Source: Thioalkalivibrio sp. K90mix (GTDB taxonomy: Bacteria; Pseudomonadota; Gammaproteobacteria; Ectothiorhodospirales; Ectothiorhodospiraceae). From it: a stretch of 64,000 nt of DNA. Positions within the stretch are counted from its first letter, which is position 1. Every line of letters begins with the position of its first letter. The notes under the pieces are model-generated. The model was not told the DNA's origin. It did not search any database and saw only the letters and a program-made list of their open reading frames with translations. A program made the translations under genes and the position numbers. The stretch spans positions 1,853,501 to 1,917,500 of the forward strand of contig NC_013889.1 in the NCBI RefSeq assembly GCF_000025545.1, written 5' to 3'. Shown here one piece after another: positions 8,596-14,918 of this stretch.

Positions 8596-9702
8596 TCAGT
8601 CGTGCGGCAGGTCGCGCAGTTCCGGCAGGCCGGTGTCACCGACGTCGGCGTTTTGTCCACGATGGCGCAGGGCGTGATCCATCAGCACAAGCGCCATCAT
8701 CGCCTCGGCGATCGGGGTCGCACGGATGCCCACGCAGGGATCATGGCGACCCTTGGTGACCACTTCCACCGGTTCGCCGGCGGTGTTGATGCTGCGTCCC
8801 GGCAGGCGGAGGCTGGAGGTCGGCTTGAGCGCGATGCTCGCGCGCACGGCCTGGCCGGTACTGATCCCGCCGAGCACGCCGCCGGCGTGGTTGGAGAGAA
8901 ATCCCTCGGGGGTGATCTCGTCGCGGTGCTCGGTGCCCCGCTGGGTCACCGATTCGAAACCGGCCCCGATCTCCACGCCCTTGACCGCGTTGATACTCAT
9001 CAGCGCATGCGCCAGTTCGGCATCCAGGCGATCGAACACCGGCTCGCCCCAGCCCGCCGGTACACCCACGGCCTCCACCGTCACTCGCGCGCCGATGGAG
9101 TCGCCCGACTTGCGCAGGGCATCCATGTATTCCTCCAGCTCCGCGACCTTGTCCGGGTCGGGGCAGAAGAACGGGTTGTCGTTGACGATCTCCGGCTGCT
9201 TTGCTTCCAGCTCGATCGGGCCCAGCTGTGACAGCCAGCCACGGATCTCGATCCCGTAACGCTGCTGGAGGTAGCGCCGGGCGATGCCACCCGCCGCCAC
9301 ACGCAGCGCGGTCTCGCGCGCGGAACTGCGACCCCCGCCGCGGTAATCGCGCAGGCCGTACTTGCGGTGATAGGTGTAGTCCGCATGTCCCGGACGGAAG
9401 CGATCCATGATCTCGCTGTAGTCCTTGGAACGCTGATCGACGTTCTCGATCAGCAGGCCGATCGGAGTCCCGGTCGTGCGGCCCTCGAACACCCCGGACA
9501 GGATGCGTACCTGGTCCGGCTCGCGGCGCTGGGTGGTGTGGCGCGACTGTCCCGGCCGACGGCGATCGAGGTCGAACTGCAGGTCCGCCTCGCAAAGCTC
9601 CAGACCGGGCGGACAGCCGTCCACCACCGCGCCCAGGGCCGGCCCGTGACTCTCACCAAAGGTACTGACGACGAACAGTCGCCCAAAGCTGTTTCCCGAC
9701 AT
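8596..9702 (-). CDS. aroC: chorismate synthase
   Basis: Last shikimate-pathway enzyme: it converts EPSP to chorismate with reduced FMN. The 368-residue length is normal. The N-terminus [20 protein letters not shown] matches the family exactly, and the signature regions [42 protein letters not shown] and [13 protein letters not shown] are intact. The MFS gene at 7393 follows on the same strand. The start lies opposite the GlcG-like gene at 9836 with about 130 bases between them, so the two promoters diverge there. Confidence 0.97.
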   Translation of the reverse strand: MSGNSFGRLFVVSTFGESHGPALGAVVDGCPPGLELCEADLQFDLDRRRPGQSRHTTQRREPDQVRILSGVFEGRTTGTPIGLLIENVDQRSKDYSEIMDRFRPGHADYTYHRKYGLRDYRGGGRSSARETALRVAAGGIARRYLQQRYGIEIRGWLSQLGPIELEAKQPEIVNDNPFFCPDPDKVAELEEYMDALRKSGDSIGARVTVEAVGVPAGWGEPVFDRLDAELAHALMSINAVKGVEIGAGFESVTQRGTEHRDEITPEGFLSNHAGGVLGGISTGQAVRASIALKPTSSLRLPGRSINTAGEPVEVVTKGRHDPCVGIRATPIAEAMMALVLMDHALRHRGQNADVGDTGLPELRDLPHD

Positions 9703-9800
9703 GCGCGATAGTGTATCCGCGCCGCGCGGTGCTGTCGCCTGTCGCCGCCCCGACCGGACGGCAAAGCCACGATGTTTCTGCCATGATCGACAGCGTGCAA

Positions 9801-9820
9801 ATTAATCAGTGCTTCCCTGG
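9801..9820 (-). repeat. dispersed terminal-repeat-like sequence in the leader of the GlcG-like gene
   Basis: The reverse complement CCAGGGAAGCACTGATTAAT is a variant of the 318-bp element end. It lies just upstream of the ribosome binding site of the gene at 9836. Confidence 0.5.
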
Positions 9821-9835
9821 AGAAAGGAGATGAAT

Positions 9836-10342
9836 ATGTCGCGTTCGATCAAACGCCTGGCCGCCGGCACCGCCGCCGCGGCCTGTCTGGGACTGGCCGG
9901 TGCGGCCCAGGCCGACGTGTTCAACCAGCGCATGATGAGCATGGAGCTGGCCAACGACATCGCCGAGGCCGCGGTGCTCGCCTGCCGCGAGAAGGGACAT
10001 CAGACCAGCGCCGTGGTCGTCGACCGCGCCGGCAACGACCGCGCCGTGCTGCGCGACAACCTGGCCGCCGTGCAGACCATCCAGATCGCCGGCGACAAGG
10101 CCCGAGCCACGGTCATGTCCGGCACCAGCTCCGGCAACTTCCGTGATAACCGCGAAGACATCCGCATGGAGATGAACCACGTGGACGGCATCATCATGCT
10201 GGAAGGCGGGCTGCCGATCGAGGTGGCCGGCAGCATGATCGGCGCGGTGGGTGTATCCGGTGCCCCCGGTGGTGATCTGGATGAAGAATGCGCCCAGGCC
10301 GCGCTAGACTCGGTTCAGGAGCGACTCGACTTCGCGATGTAA
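9836..10342 (+). CDS. exported GlcG/HbpS family protein
   Basis: A 168-residue secreted protein of the GlcG/HbpS (DUF336) family, whose studied members bind haem or corrinoids. The signal peptide is clear (MSRSIKRLAAGTAAAACLGL, then AGAAQA before DVFNQ). The mature part has the family core: LANDIAEAAVLACREKGHQ, SAVVVDRAGNDRAVLRDN, then the GGLPIEV and IGAVGVSGAPGGDLDEECAQAAL block. The ATG at 9836 is chosen over the one at 9830 because AAGGAG ends six bases before it, while 9830 directly abuts it. The rhodanese gene at 10385 follows 42 bases later and may be cotranscribed. Ligand not determined. Confidence 0.85.
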   Translation: MSRSIKRLAAGTAAAACLGLAGAAQADVFNQRMMSMELANDIAEAAVLACREKGHQTSAVVVDRAGNDRAVLRDNLAAVQTIQIAGDKARATVMSGTSSGNFRDNREDIRMEMNHVDGIIMLEGGLPIEVAGSMIGAVGVSGAPGGDLDEECAQAALDSVQERLDFAM

Positions 10343-10384
10343 CGAGTCCCTGGGGACGGCCGCCGACCCACGCCCGGAGCCTTG

Positions 10385-10840
10385 ATGAAAGATCCACTCG
10401 CCAATCAGAAGACGGTTCCCGCGCCCGGCGTACGCCGGATTCGCCCGCAGGAGGCCCATCAGCGGCTGCAGGAGCGCCCGCGCGACCTGCTGATCGACAT
10501 CCGCTCCACGATGGAATTCCTGTTCGTCGGGCACCCGCAGGGCGCCATCCATATCCCGTGGATCGACGAGCCGGACTGGACCGTGAATCCCCACTTCGTG
10601 CCCCAGGTGCGCAAGCTGCTGCTGGGGGGCGCCGAGGATCACAGCGAGGATGCCCCCGCGCTCTACCTGATCTGCCGCAGCGGGAAGCGCACGCTGGCCG
10701 CCGGCCAGGCCCTGGTCGATGCCGGTATCGAGAACGTGTACTCGGTGGATGAAGGCTTTGAAGGGCCGCTGGACGAACACCACCAGCGCTCCACCCGCGG
10801 TGGCTGGCGCTACCACGGGCTGCCCTGGGAACAGTGCTGA
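10385..10840 (+). CDS. rhodanese-domain sulfurtransferase, single domain
   Basis: A 151-residue cytoplasmic protein with one rhodanese domain. The CH2A-like region DLLIDIRSTMEFLFVGHPQGAIHIPW and the active-site loop ICRSGKR, with the persulfide-carrying Cys, are present. The loop CRSGKR resembles the thiosulfate-type loops found in sulfur oxidisers and in PspE/GlpE-like proteins. The start is the ATG at 10385; a TTG one codon earlier is in frame. It probably shares a transcript with the exported GlcG-like protein. The donor and acceptor of the sulfane sulfur cannot be told from sequence. Confidence 0.88.
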   Translation: MKDPLANQKTVPAPGVRRIRPQEAHQRLQERPRDLLIDIRSTMEFLFVGHPQGAIHIPWIDEPDWTVNPHFVPQVRKLLLGGAEDHSEDAPALYLICRSGKRTLAAGQALVDAGIENVYSVDEGFEGPLDEHHQRSTRGGWRYHGLPWEQC

Positions 10841-10845
10841 GCGAG

Positions 10846-10861
10846 TCAGCGTCTCCCTAGC
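10846..10861 (-). repeat. terminal-repeat-like remnant between convergent stops
   Basis: TCAGCGTCTCCCTAG fills the 16-base gap between the rhodanese stop and the rnk stop; read on the minus strand it is CTAGGGAGACGCTGA, and its TAG is the rnk stop codon. Confidence 0.6.
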
Positions 10862-11267
10862 GGTGGTACTCGCCGGCGCGCTCCGGCTGGTACTCGACGG
10901 CCTCGATGCGAACATGCATCTGCCCGCCACCCGGGCGCGGCCATTCGATCTCGTCCCCCTCGGACAGTCCCAGCAGTGCACTGCCCACCGGGGCCAGGAT
11001 CGACAGCGTGCCGCCGCTGTCATCCACATCGCGCGGGTAGACCAGTGTCAGCGAGAATTCCTCGCCGGACTCGGTCACCCGGAACCGGACCTTCGAATTC
11101 ATCGTGACCACGGTGCCCGGGATCTCGCGCGAATCCACGACATCCGCGCGGTCCAGCTCGGCCTCCAGGTCGGCCTTGCCGGGGAAGCTGTCGTCCGGCA
11201 GCGACTCCAGCAGCTTGTCCAGACGCTCAATGTCCGTGCTGGAGACGACGATCTTCGGCTTACTCAC
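10857..11267 (-). CDS. rnk: Rnk-like regulator of nucleoside diphosphate kinase (GreA/GreB C-domain family)
   Basis: A 136-residue protein: an N-terminal short coiled coil (STDIERLDKLLESL) followed by a GreA/B-type FKBP-like C-domain (VTMNSKVRFRV, TLVYPRDVDDSGGTLSILAPVGSALLGL, GDEIEWPRPGG). Rnk-type proteins bind RNA polymerase near the secondary channel but lack the long acidic coiled coil of Gre factors, as here. The GTG at 11267 is taken as the start: it gives MSKPKIVVS, the family N-terminus, with GGAG nine bases upstream. The stop TAG lies within a dispersed repeat. A GC-rich hairpin is present in the leader. Confidence 0.88.
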   Translation of the reverse strand: MSKPKIVVSSTDIERLDKLLESLPDDSFPGKADLEAELDRADVVDSREIPGTVVTMNSKVRFRVTESGEEFSLTLVYPRDVDDSGGTLSILAPVGSALLGLSEGDEIEWPRPGGGQMHVRIEAVEYQPERAGEYHR

Positions 11268-11292
11268 CTTTACACACTCCAATAAAGCAGAA

Positions 11293-11313
11293 CGCGCCCC
11301 CACGGGAGGCGCG
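11293..11313 (-). promoter_or_regulatory. hairpin in the rnk leader
   Basis: CGCGCC / GGCGCG pairs around a 9-base loop, 26 bases upstream of the rnk GTG, followed on the minus strand by TTCTGCTTTATT. It could be an attenuator or the end of an upstream transcript; weak evidence. Confidence 0.3.
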
Positions 11314-11418
11314 CTGAATAAAATAGGGACCAATCCGAAATCGGAGAATCAAACCCGAGAGTAGCCAAGGCCCAGGCAAAAAGCCATATTGGCCGAGACG
11401 GGTATTCCTGCGCTTAAG

Positions 11419-11757
11419 TCACGTCTCGCGCCACACCGAATAGCCACCCCGCAGGACATGGGCGTCAATACCCATGGCGCGCAGGCTCGCAGCCACCAGT
11501 TGCGACCGACCACGGTACCCGCAGTACACGACGACCGGCTGCTCCGGATCCTTCAAGTAGGCCTCTATACTGGCCTCCAGCTTCGGCCGCGGGATATTCA
11601 CCGCCCCATCGATGATGCCTTCTGCCGCTTCCTCCGGCTGGCGAACATCCACCAACAGAAACGACCGCCCCGCCTGGCGCCAGTCAGCAAGATCCGCGGG
11701 TTCCAGATGCGGCAGCTCTTCTTCCAGTTCCGCAATGCGCTTCTCGAACAGGCTCAC
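11419..11757 (-). CDS. rhodanese-domain protein at the end of the FNR-box operon
   Basis: A 112-residue single rhodanese domain: DLADWRQAGRSFLLVDVRQPEE, GAVNIPRPKLEASI and the active-site loop VVYCGYRGRSQLVA with its Cys. The GTG at 11757 (VSLFEKRIAELEEEL) is preferred because GGAG sits eight bases upstream; another GTG at 11781 is possible. It lies 62 bases downstream of the thioredoxin-membrane fusion on the same strand and is plausibly the last gene of that operon, giving the cluster a persulfide carrier beside its dithiol protein and lipoyl protein. Confidence 0.85.
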   Translation of the reverse strand: MSLFEKRIAELEEELPHLEPADLADWRQAGRSFLLVDVRQPEEAAEGIIDGAVNIPRPKLEASIEAYLKDPEQPVVVYCGYRGRSQLVAASLRAMGIDAHVLRGGYSVWRET

Positions 11758-11819
11758 AGTCAGTGGCTCCGTTGGGTACACAGGGTCACCATTCTATCGT
11801 CTCGACAGAGGCTGGGTGT

Positions 11820-12488
11820 TCACAGAGACGGGCGCAGCAAGAGCGGGGCGATGCGCAGCGTAAACAGCAAAAGGCCGACGAATGCGGCCACCGCACCGAC
11901 CGCCGTCAACAGGGGCACACCCAGGAGCCAGCCCAGCCCCATCGCCAGCACGGCCAGGTGCACCAGAATCTGCGGCGTCCAGGCCCACAGCCAGCCGCCC
12001 GCGATCGGGTGCCCGGTAAAGCGCGGCAGCATGTGCTCGCCCAGGCCCATGATCAGCAGCAGCAAAAACCCGAGGGTAAAACCGTGCAGCGCGGCGGGGC
12101 GCGCGGCGCCATCCAGAAAGAAGCCACCCAGCGGCAAGGCCGCACCCGCGATCAGCAACCAGATCATCGCGCCCAGCACGGAGGCACGGCTGGAGGCCGA
12201 AAGCCCCAGCCCGACATGACGCGCAGCCTTATGCGTGCGCTCCGGCGCATCGGCGACCAGCGCGGTCGCGGCCGTGCGATCCAGCAGCCCAATGTGCTTG
12301 AGCTCGCCGTCCACCACCACGGCCGGGATGGAACGTATGCGCAACCGGGTCGCCAGTTGACGCCCCTCAGGCTGCCCCATGTCGACCACCGCGAAATCGA
12401 TCTGTTTCTTCTGGGCCACCTCGCGCCAGATGCGCTCGGCATCATGGCAGGAGGCACACCATTCGGACACCAGCAGTTCCACCTTCAT
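11820..12488 (-). CDS. thioredoxin-fold domain fused to a multi-pass His-rich membrane module
   Basis: A 222-residue protein. Residues 1-80 form a glutaredoxin/thioredoxin-like domain with a CASC dithiol near residue 11 and the cis-Pro motif RSIPAVVV. The remainder has about five membrane segments and contains HG-x3-GF-x4-I-x-G-x-G-x-H-x-LPRF-x-G, which reappears in the 132-residue protein at 12961 in the same operon. The motif recalls haem-binding helices of CcoN/NorB- and NnrS-type proteins, so the two His are candidate haem or copper ligands. The ATG at 12488 is used; longer frames run through the H-protein gene. It sits 20 bases after that gene. Role inferred: membrane redox relay. Confidence 0.82.
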   Translation of the reverse strand: MKVELLVSEWCASCHDAERIWREVAQKKQIDFAVVDMGQPEGRQLATRLRIRSIPAVVVDGELKHIGLLDRTAATALVADAPERTHKAARHVGLGLSASSRASVLGAMIWLLIAGAALPLGGFFLDGAARPAALHGFTLGFLLLLIMGLGEHMLPRFTGHPIAGGWLWAWTPQILVHLAVLAMGLGWLLGVPLLTAVGAVAAFVGLLLFTLRIAPLLLRPSL

Positions 12489-12508
12489 GAATCGGTTGCC
12501 TCCCAGCC

Positions 12509-12961
12509 TCAGTCGGCACAGCGCATGCAGTGGATGTCGTAGCGGTCGATCCACTGTTTGAGCCCGTCGACGGCTTCGGGCCCTGTGTGCAGCCGTTCCA
12601 GCGCCTTTTGCGGGTCGTCCGGGCGCATCACCACCACCCAGGCATCGGTATAGGGAGCGACATTCACCAGCCCCGGGTCGGCCTCCACGGCCGGGTTGAT
12701 GCGCTCGATGGTGCCGTCGAAGGGCGTGGGGATCCCCCCCGCCCACTTGCCGGACTCCAGCCGCGCGACCGGCTTGCCCGCAGCCCGGTGCGAACCCGGC
12801 TTGCGAAAACGGAAGTACTGCACGCGCCCCGCCATCGTCTGGGCGGGATCGGTAATGCCCAGGGTAAAGGTCCCATCATCCTCCGGACGGACCCAGACAT
12901 AGTCGAGGTCATAGAACAGGTCGTCCGGCAGCTCACAGCCGTTGTATTCGGTATGGCTCAT
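12509..12961 (-). CDS. glycine-cleavage H-like lipoyl carrier protein
   Basis: A 150-residue GcvH-fold protein. The family marks are a LGITDPAQTMAGRV strand, ARLESGKWAGGIPTPFDG with the lipoyl-acceptor Lys at about residue 72, NPAVEADPGLVN and PYTDAWVVVM. The tail DIHCMRCAD adds a C-x2-C pair not normal for GcvH. No gcvT, gcvP, lipoate ligase or sHdr gene is nearby, so a glycine-cleavage role is unlikely; lipoate-binding H-like proteins with sulfur-transfer roles are known in sulfur oxidisers (LbpA of the sHdr system). The ATG at 12961 overlaps the preceding stop as TGATG; a GTG one codon upstream is also possible. Confidence 0.82.
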   Translation of the reverse strand: MSHTEYNGCELPDDLFYDLDYVWVRPEDDGTFTLGITDPAQTMAGRVQYFRFRKPGSHRAAGKPVARLESGKWAGGIPTPFDGTIERINPAVEADPGLVNVAPYTDAWVVVMRPDDPQKALERLHTGPEAVDGLKQWIDRYDIHCMRCAD

Positions 12962-13359
12962 CACGCCCCCTTCGGACCATAGTGGCGCACCGTGAGTGCG
13001 ATATTCAGCGCAAACAGGATCATCGCCCCCCAGGCCATCGCCCCGCCGACCGCAACCGTCGGGTTATGGAACATCATCCAGCCGGCGATCATCACCCAGA
13101 GGCCGACATTGGCCAGCACGAACTGGACATGCGCCAGCCGTTCCGAGAACAGCGAGCGCCCGGAAAAACGCGGCAGTACGTGAAGCCCCACGCCGTAAAT
13201 CATCATGATCACGAATCCCAGCAGCATCAGATGACCATGGATACGCGGCACGTTGCCGGGGATCAGCCCCGGATGGGCCAGCCAGAGGACGCCGATCAGT
13301 CCACCCAGCAGCGCATAAACCAGTGCGGCCAGGATGAACATCCGGTTGCGTGGATGCAT
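12961..13359 (-). CDS. small four-helix membrane protein with CcoN/NnrS-like His motif
   Basis: A 132-residue inner-membrane protein, first gene of the leftward operon under the FNR-type box. About four membrane helices are visible. The sequence IHGHLMLLGFVIMMIYG followed by VGLHVLPRFSG looks like the haem-ligand helix region of haem-copper oxidase subunit I (CcoN/NorB), but the protein is only a quarter of that length and lacks the binuclear-centre histidines, so it is not an oxidase. The GF...LPRF block matches the C-terminal half of the thioredoxin fusion at 11820. The stop overlaps the lipoyl-protein start. Possible haem b or NO-related membrane protein; function unproven. Confidence 0.8.
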   Translation of the reverse strand: MHPRNRMFILAALVYALLGGLIGVLWLAHPGLIPGNVPRIHGHLMLLGFVIMMIYGVGLHVLPRFSGRSLFSERLAHVQFVLANVGLWVMIAGWMMFHNPTVAVGGAMAWGAMILFALNIALTVRHYGPKGA

Positions 13360-13416
13360 GTCGCGTTCGCTCCCTTTGCTTGTTTGTTACGGCTTTGTTT
13401 GTTCTTCAGCGAGGCT

Positions 13417-13422
13417 AGACTA
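13417..13422 (-). promoter_or_regulatory. possible -10 element for the leftward operon
   Basis: TAGTCT on the minus strand is centred about 33 bases from the centre of the FNR-type box, close to the spacing expected for a class II FNR promoter with the box near -41.5. It is a weak match to TATAAT. Confidence 0.35.
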
Positions 13423-13445
13423 CGATAAGATGCATAACGAATGCA

Positions 13446-13459
13446 TTGATCGAGATCAA
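13446..13459. promoter_or_regulatory. FNR/ANR/DNR-type operator TTGAT-N4-ATCAA
   Basis: TTGATCGAGATCAA is a perfect match to the palindromic CRP-FNR family consensus. It sits midway between the divergent starts at 13359 and 13540 (about 90 bases to each). Anr/FNR (oxygen) and Dnr/NnrR (nitric oxide) regulators use the same site, so the sequence alone cannot tell which acts. Next to it, ATGCAT is repeated at 13430-13435 and 13441-13446. Confidence 0.8.
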
Positions 13460-13539
13460 CACGGACCCGGGAGACTTAAGGGACAGTAGCGCCTCCGTTA
13501 TTCGTACACACGCCGTCGCCCCGCGATCCGAGCCTATTG

Positions 13540-14097
13540 ATGAAACTGCAACTCCACGAACCCGCCCCCGGCTTTCACCACCCGATCGAACTCCTGCGGG
13601 CCTGTCATCGGCGGATCACGAACTGCCTCGACGCGCTGGAGCGACTGTCGGGACACCTGGAGCAGCACGGGGCCGACGCAGAGGCCCAGTCCGCGGCTCG
13701 CCGTGTGCTGGCCTATTTCGAGCAGGCCGCCCCGCAACATCACGCCGACGAGGACCAGGATCTGTTCCCGATCCTGCATGCATACCGCGACCATCCCGAG
13801 GCCCATCCACAACTGGGTGAGTGGATGGATCGCCTGAGCGCGGAGCACCCTCGGCTTGAGGCCGGCTGGGACGCCCTGGAGCCTGCCCTGCAAAACATTG
13901 CGGCGGGGCACGCGGATCCGCTGGAAGGCGCGACTGACTGGATCCAGTGCTACCGGACCCACCTCGAGCTGGAGGAACAAGCCGTACTGCCACTGGCTGA
14001 CCACCTGCTCAGCGCCGAGGAGCGCGCCCTCATCGGACGTTCCATGGCGCGCCGGCGCGGCATCCCGGACGCGTACGCGAAGCCCGCCGATGAGTGA
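13540..14097 (+). CDS. hemerythrin HHE-domain protein
   Basis: A 185-residue soluble four-helix protein of the hemerythrin-like family, which carries a non-haem di-iron centre and binds O2 or NO, or repairs nitrosylated iron centres (YtfE/DnrN-like). Likely ligands are His in LLRACHRRITNCL, QHHADEDQDLFP, SAEHPRLE and YRTHLELEEQAVLP. The start is the ATG at 13540, where the longer TTG start is one codon away. The stop overlaps the next gene by 8 bases, so the two hemerythrins are coupled. It is the first gene rightward from the FNR-type box. Confidence 0.88.
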   Translation: MKLQLHEPAPGFHHPIELLRACHRRITNCLDALERLSGHLEQHGADAEAQSAARRVLAYFEQAAPQHHADEDQDLFPILHAYRDHPEAHPQLGEWMDRLSAEHPRLEAGWDALEPALQNIAAGHADPLEGATDWIQCYRTHLELEEQAVLPLADHLLSAEERALIGRSMARRRGIPDAYAKPADE

Positions 14098-14806
14098 CTT
14101 TCTGCTGGACCTGCGGGGGCTGGGCGACCACGCACACACCCGCGCCTACTACACGCTGCGCGAACTCCAGCCGGGTCAGGTCTTCGACGTCTGGCTGGAT
14201 CAGGAGCCGCAGCTGCTGATGGATGCCGTCAGCCTGCAGCTGCGCCACGCCATCCACTGGCAGGTGCAGGAGAACGGCCCACCGCTTTGGAAACTGCGCG
14301 TCCAGCGCCGCGAGGACGTCGCGCCCGTGGACCTCGTCGATCTCCTGCAGCGCGACCACCTGCGCATCGACCGCCTGTTCGCCAGCGCCCTGCACAAGGT
14401 CAATGCCGGCGATCTCGAGGGCGCAGCACCCGACTTCCAGGCCTACGTGGAAGGCCTGCGCCGACACGTGCATGTGGAAAACGAACTGATCGTCCCGACG
14501 CTTGAGGTTGCGCGCGGGGCCGGCAGCCAGGACCCGGTCACGATCATGCTGCGCGAGCATGACGAGATCCTGGAACAAACCGCACTGCTGGAACACGAGT
14601 TTCAGGAAGGTGTCGAGGAGGCCTGGATGGTGGCCCCCTTCTTCGCCCTGATCTCCGGGGCCCTCGCCAAGCACGAAAGTCGCGAGGAGCAAAACGTGTT
14701 CCCGAACTGGGGACGCCGCCTGCGCCACGAGCCCGACCTGGCGGCCGAACTCCTGGAGAAGGCCCGTCAGCAGCTAGGGGCCGGCGCCACCACGCCCGGA
14801 CAATAG
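14090..14806 (+). CDS. DUF2249 domain fused to a hemerythrin domain
   Basis: A 238-residue protein. Residues 1-75 are a DUF2249 (TusA-like) domain: LDLRGLGDHAHTRAYYTLRELQPGQVFDVW. The expected Cys-Pro of TusA is absent (the position reads LGDHAH), so a sulfur-carrier role is doubtful. Residues 85-225 are a hemerythrin domain with DLLQRDHLRIDRLF, LRRHVHVENELIVP, LREHDEI and KHESREEQNVFP giving the His/Glu ligands. The ATG overlaps the end of the first hemerythrin gene. DUF2249-hemerythrin proteins are commonly part of NO-detoxification or denitrification regulons, in line with the FNR-type box upstream. Confidence 0.88.
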   Translation: MSDFLLDLRGLGDHAHTRAYYTLRELQPGQVFDVWLDQEPQLLMDAVSLQLRHAIHWQVQENGPPLWKLRVQRREDVAPVDLVDLLQRDHLRIDRLFASALHKVNAGDLEGAAPDFQAYVEGLRRHVHVENELIVPTLEVARGAGSQDPVTIMLREHDEILEQTALLEHEFQEGVEEAWMVAPFFALISGALAKHESREEQNVFPNWGRRLRHEPDLAAELLEKARQQLGAGATTPGQ

Positions 14807-14918
14807 GGGTCGGCAATACGGAATGATTGTGTCACGATGGCCCATCGCCACGGCCTGACACGACGTGACACCACTCCACCTCGATATCGGCTTTTCCCGC
14901 CCTGTTCACTGGCTTCGT

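Noticed and set aside
7612-9231. A 539-codon plus-strand frame opposite the MFS transporter and aroC
   Set aside because: Low-complexity Arg/Gln/His-rich translation, antisense to two clear genes; no ribosome binding site or family match.
14090-14320. TusA-type sulfur carrier in the DUF2249 domain
   Set aside because: The Cys-Pro expected for a TusA carrier is absent from the N-terminal domain, so only the fold resemblance is claimed.
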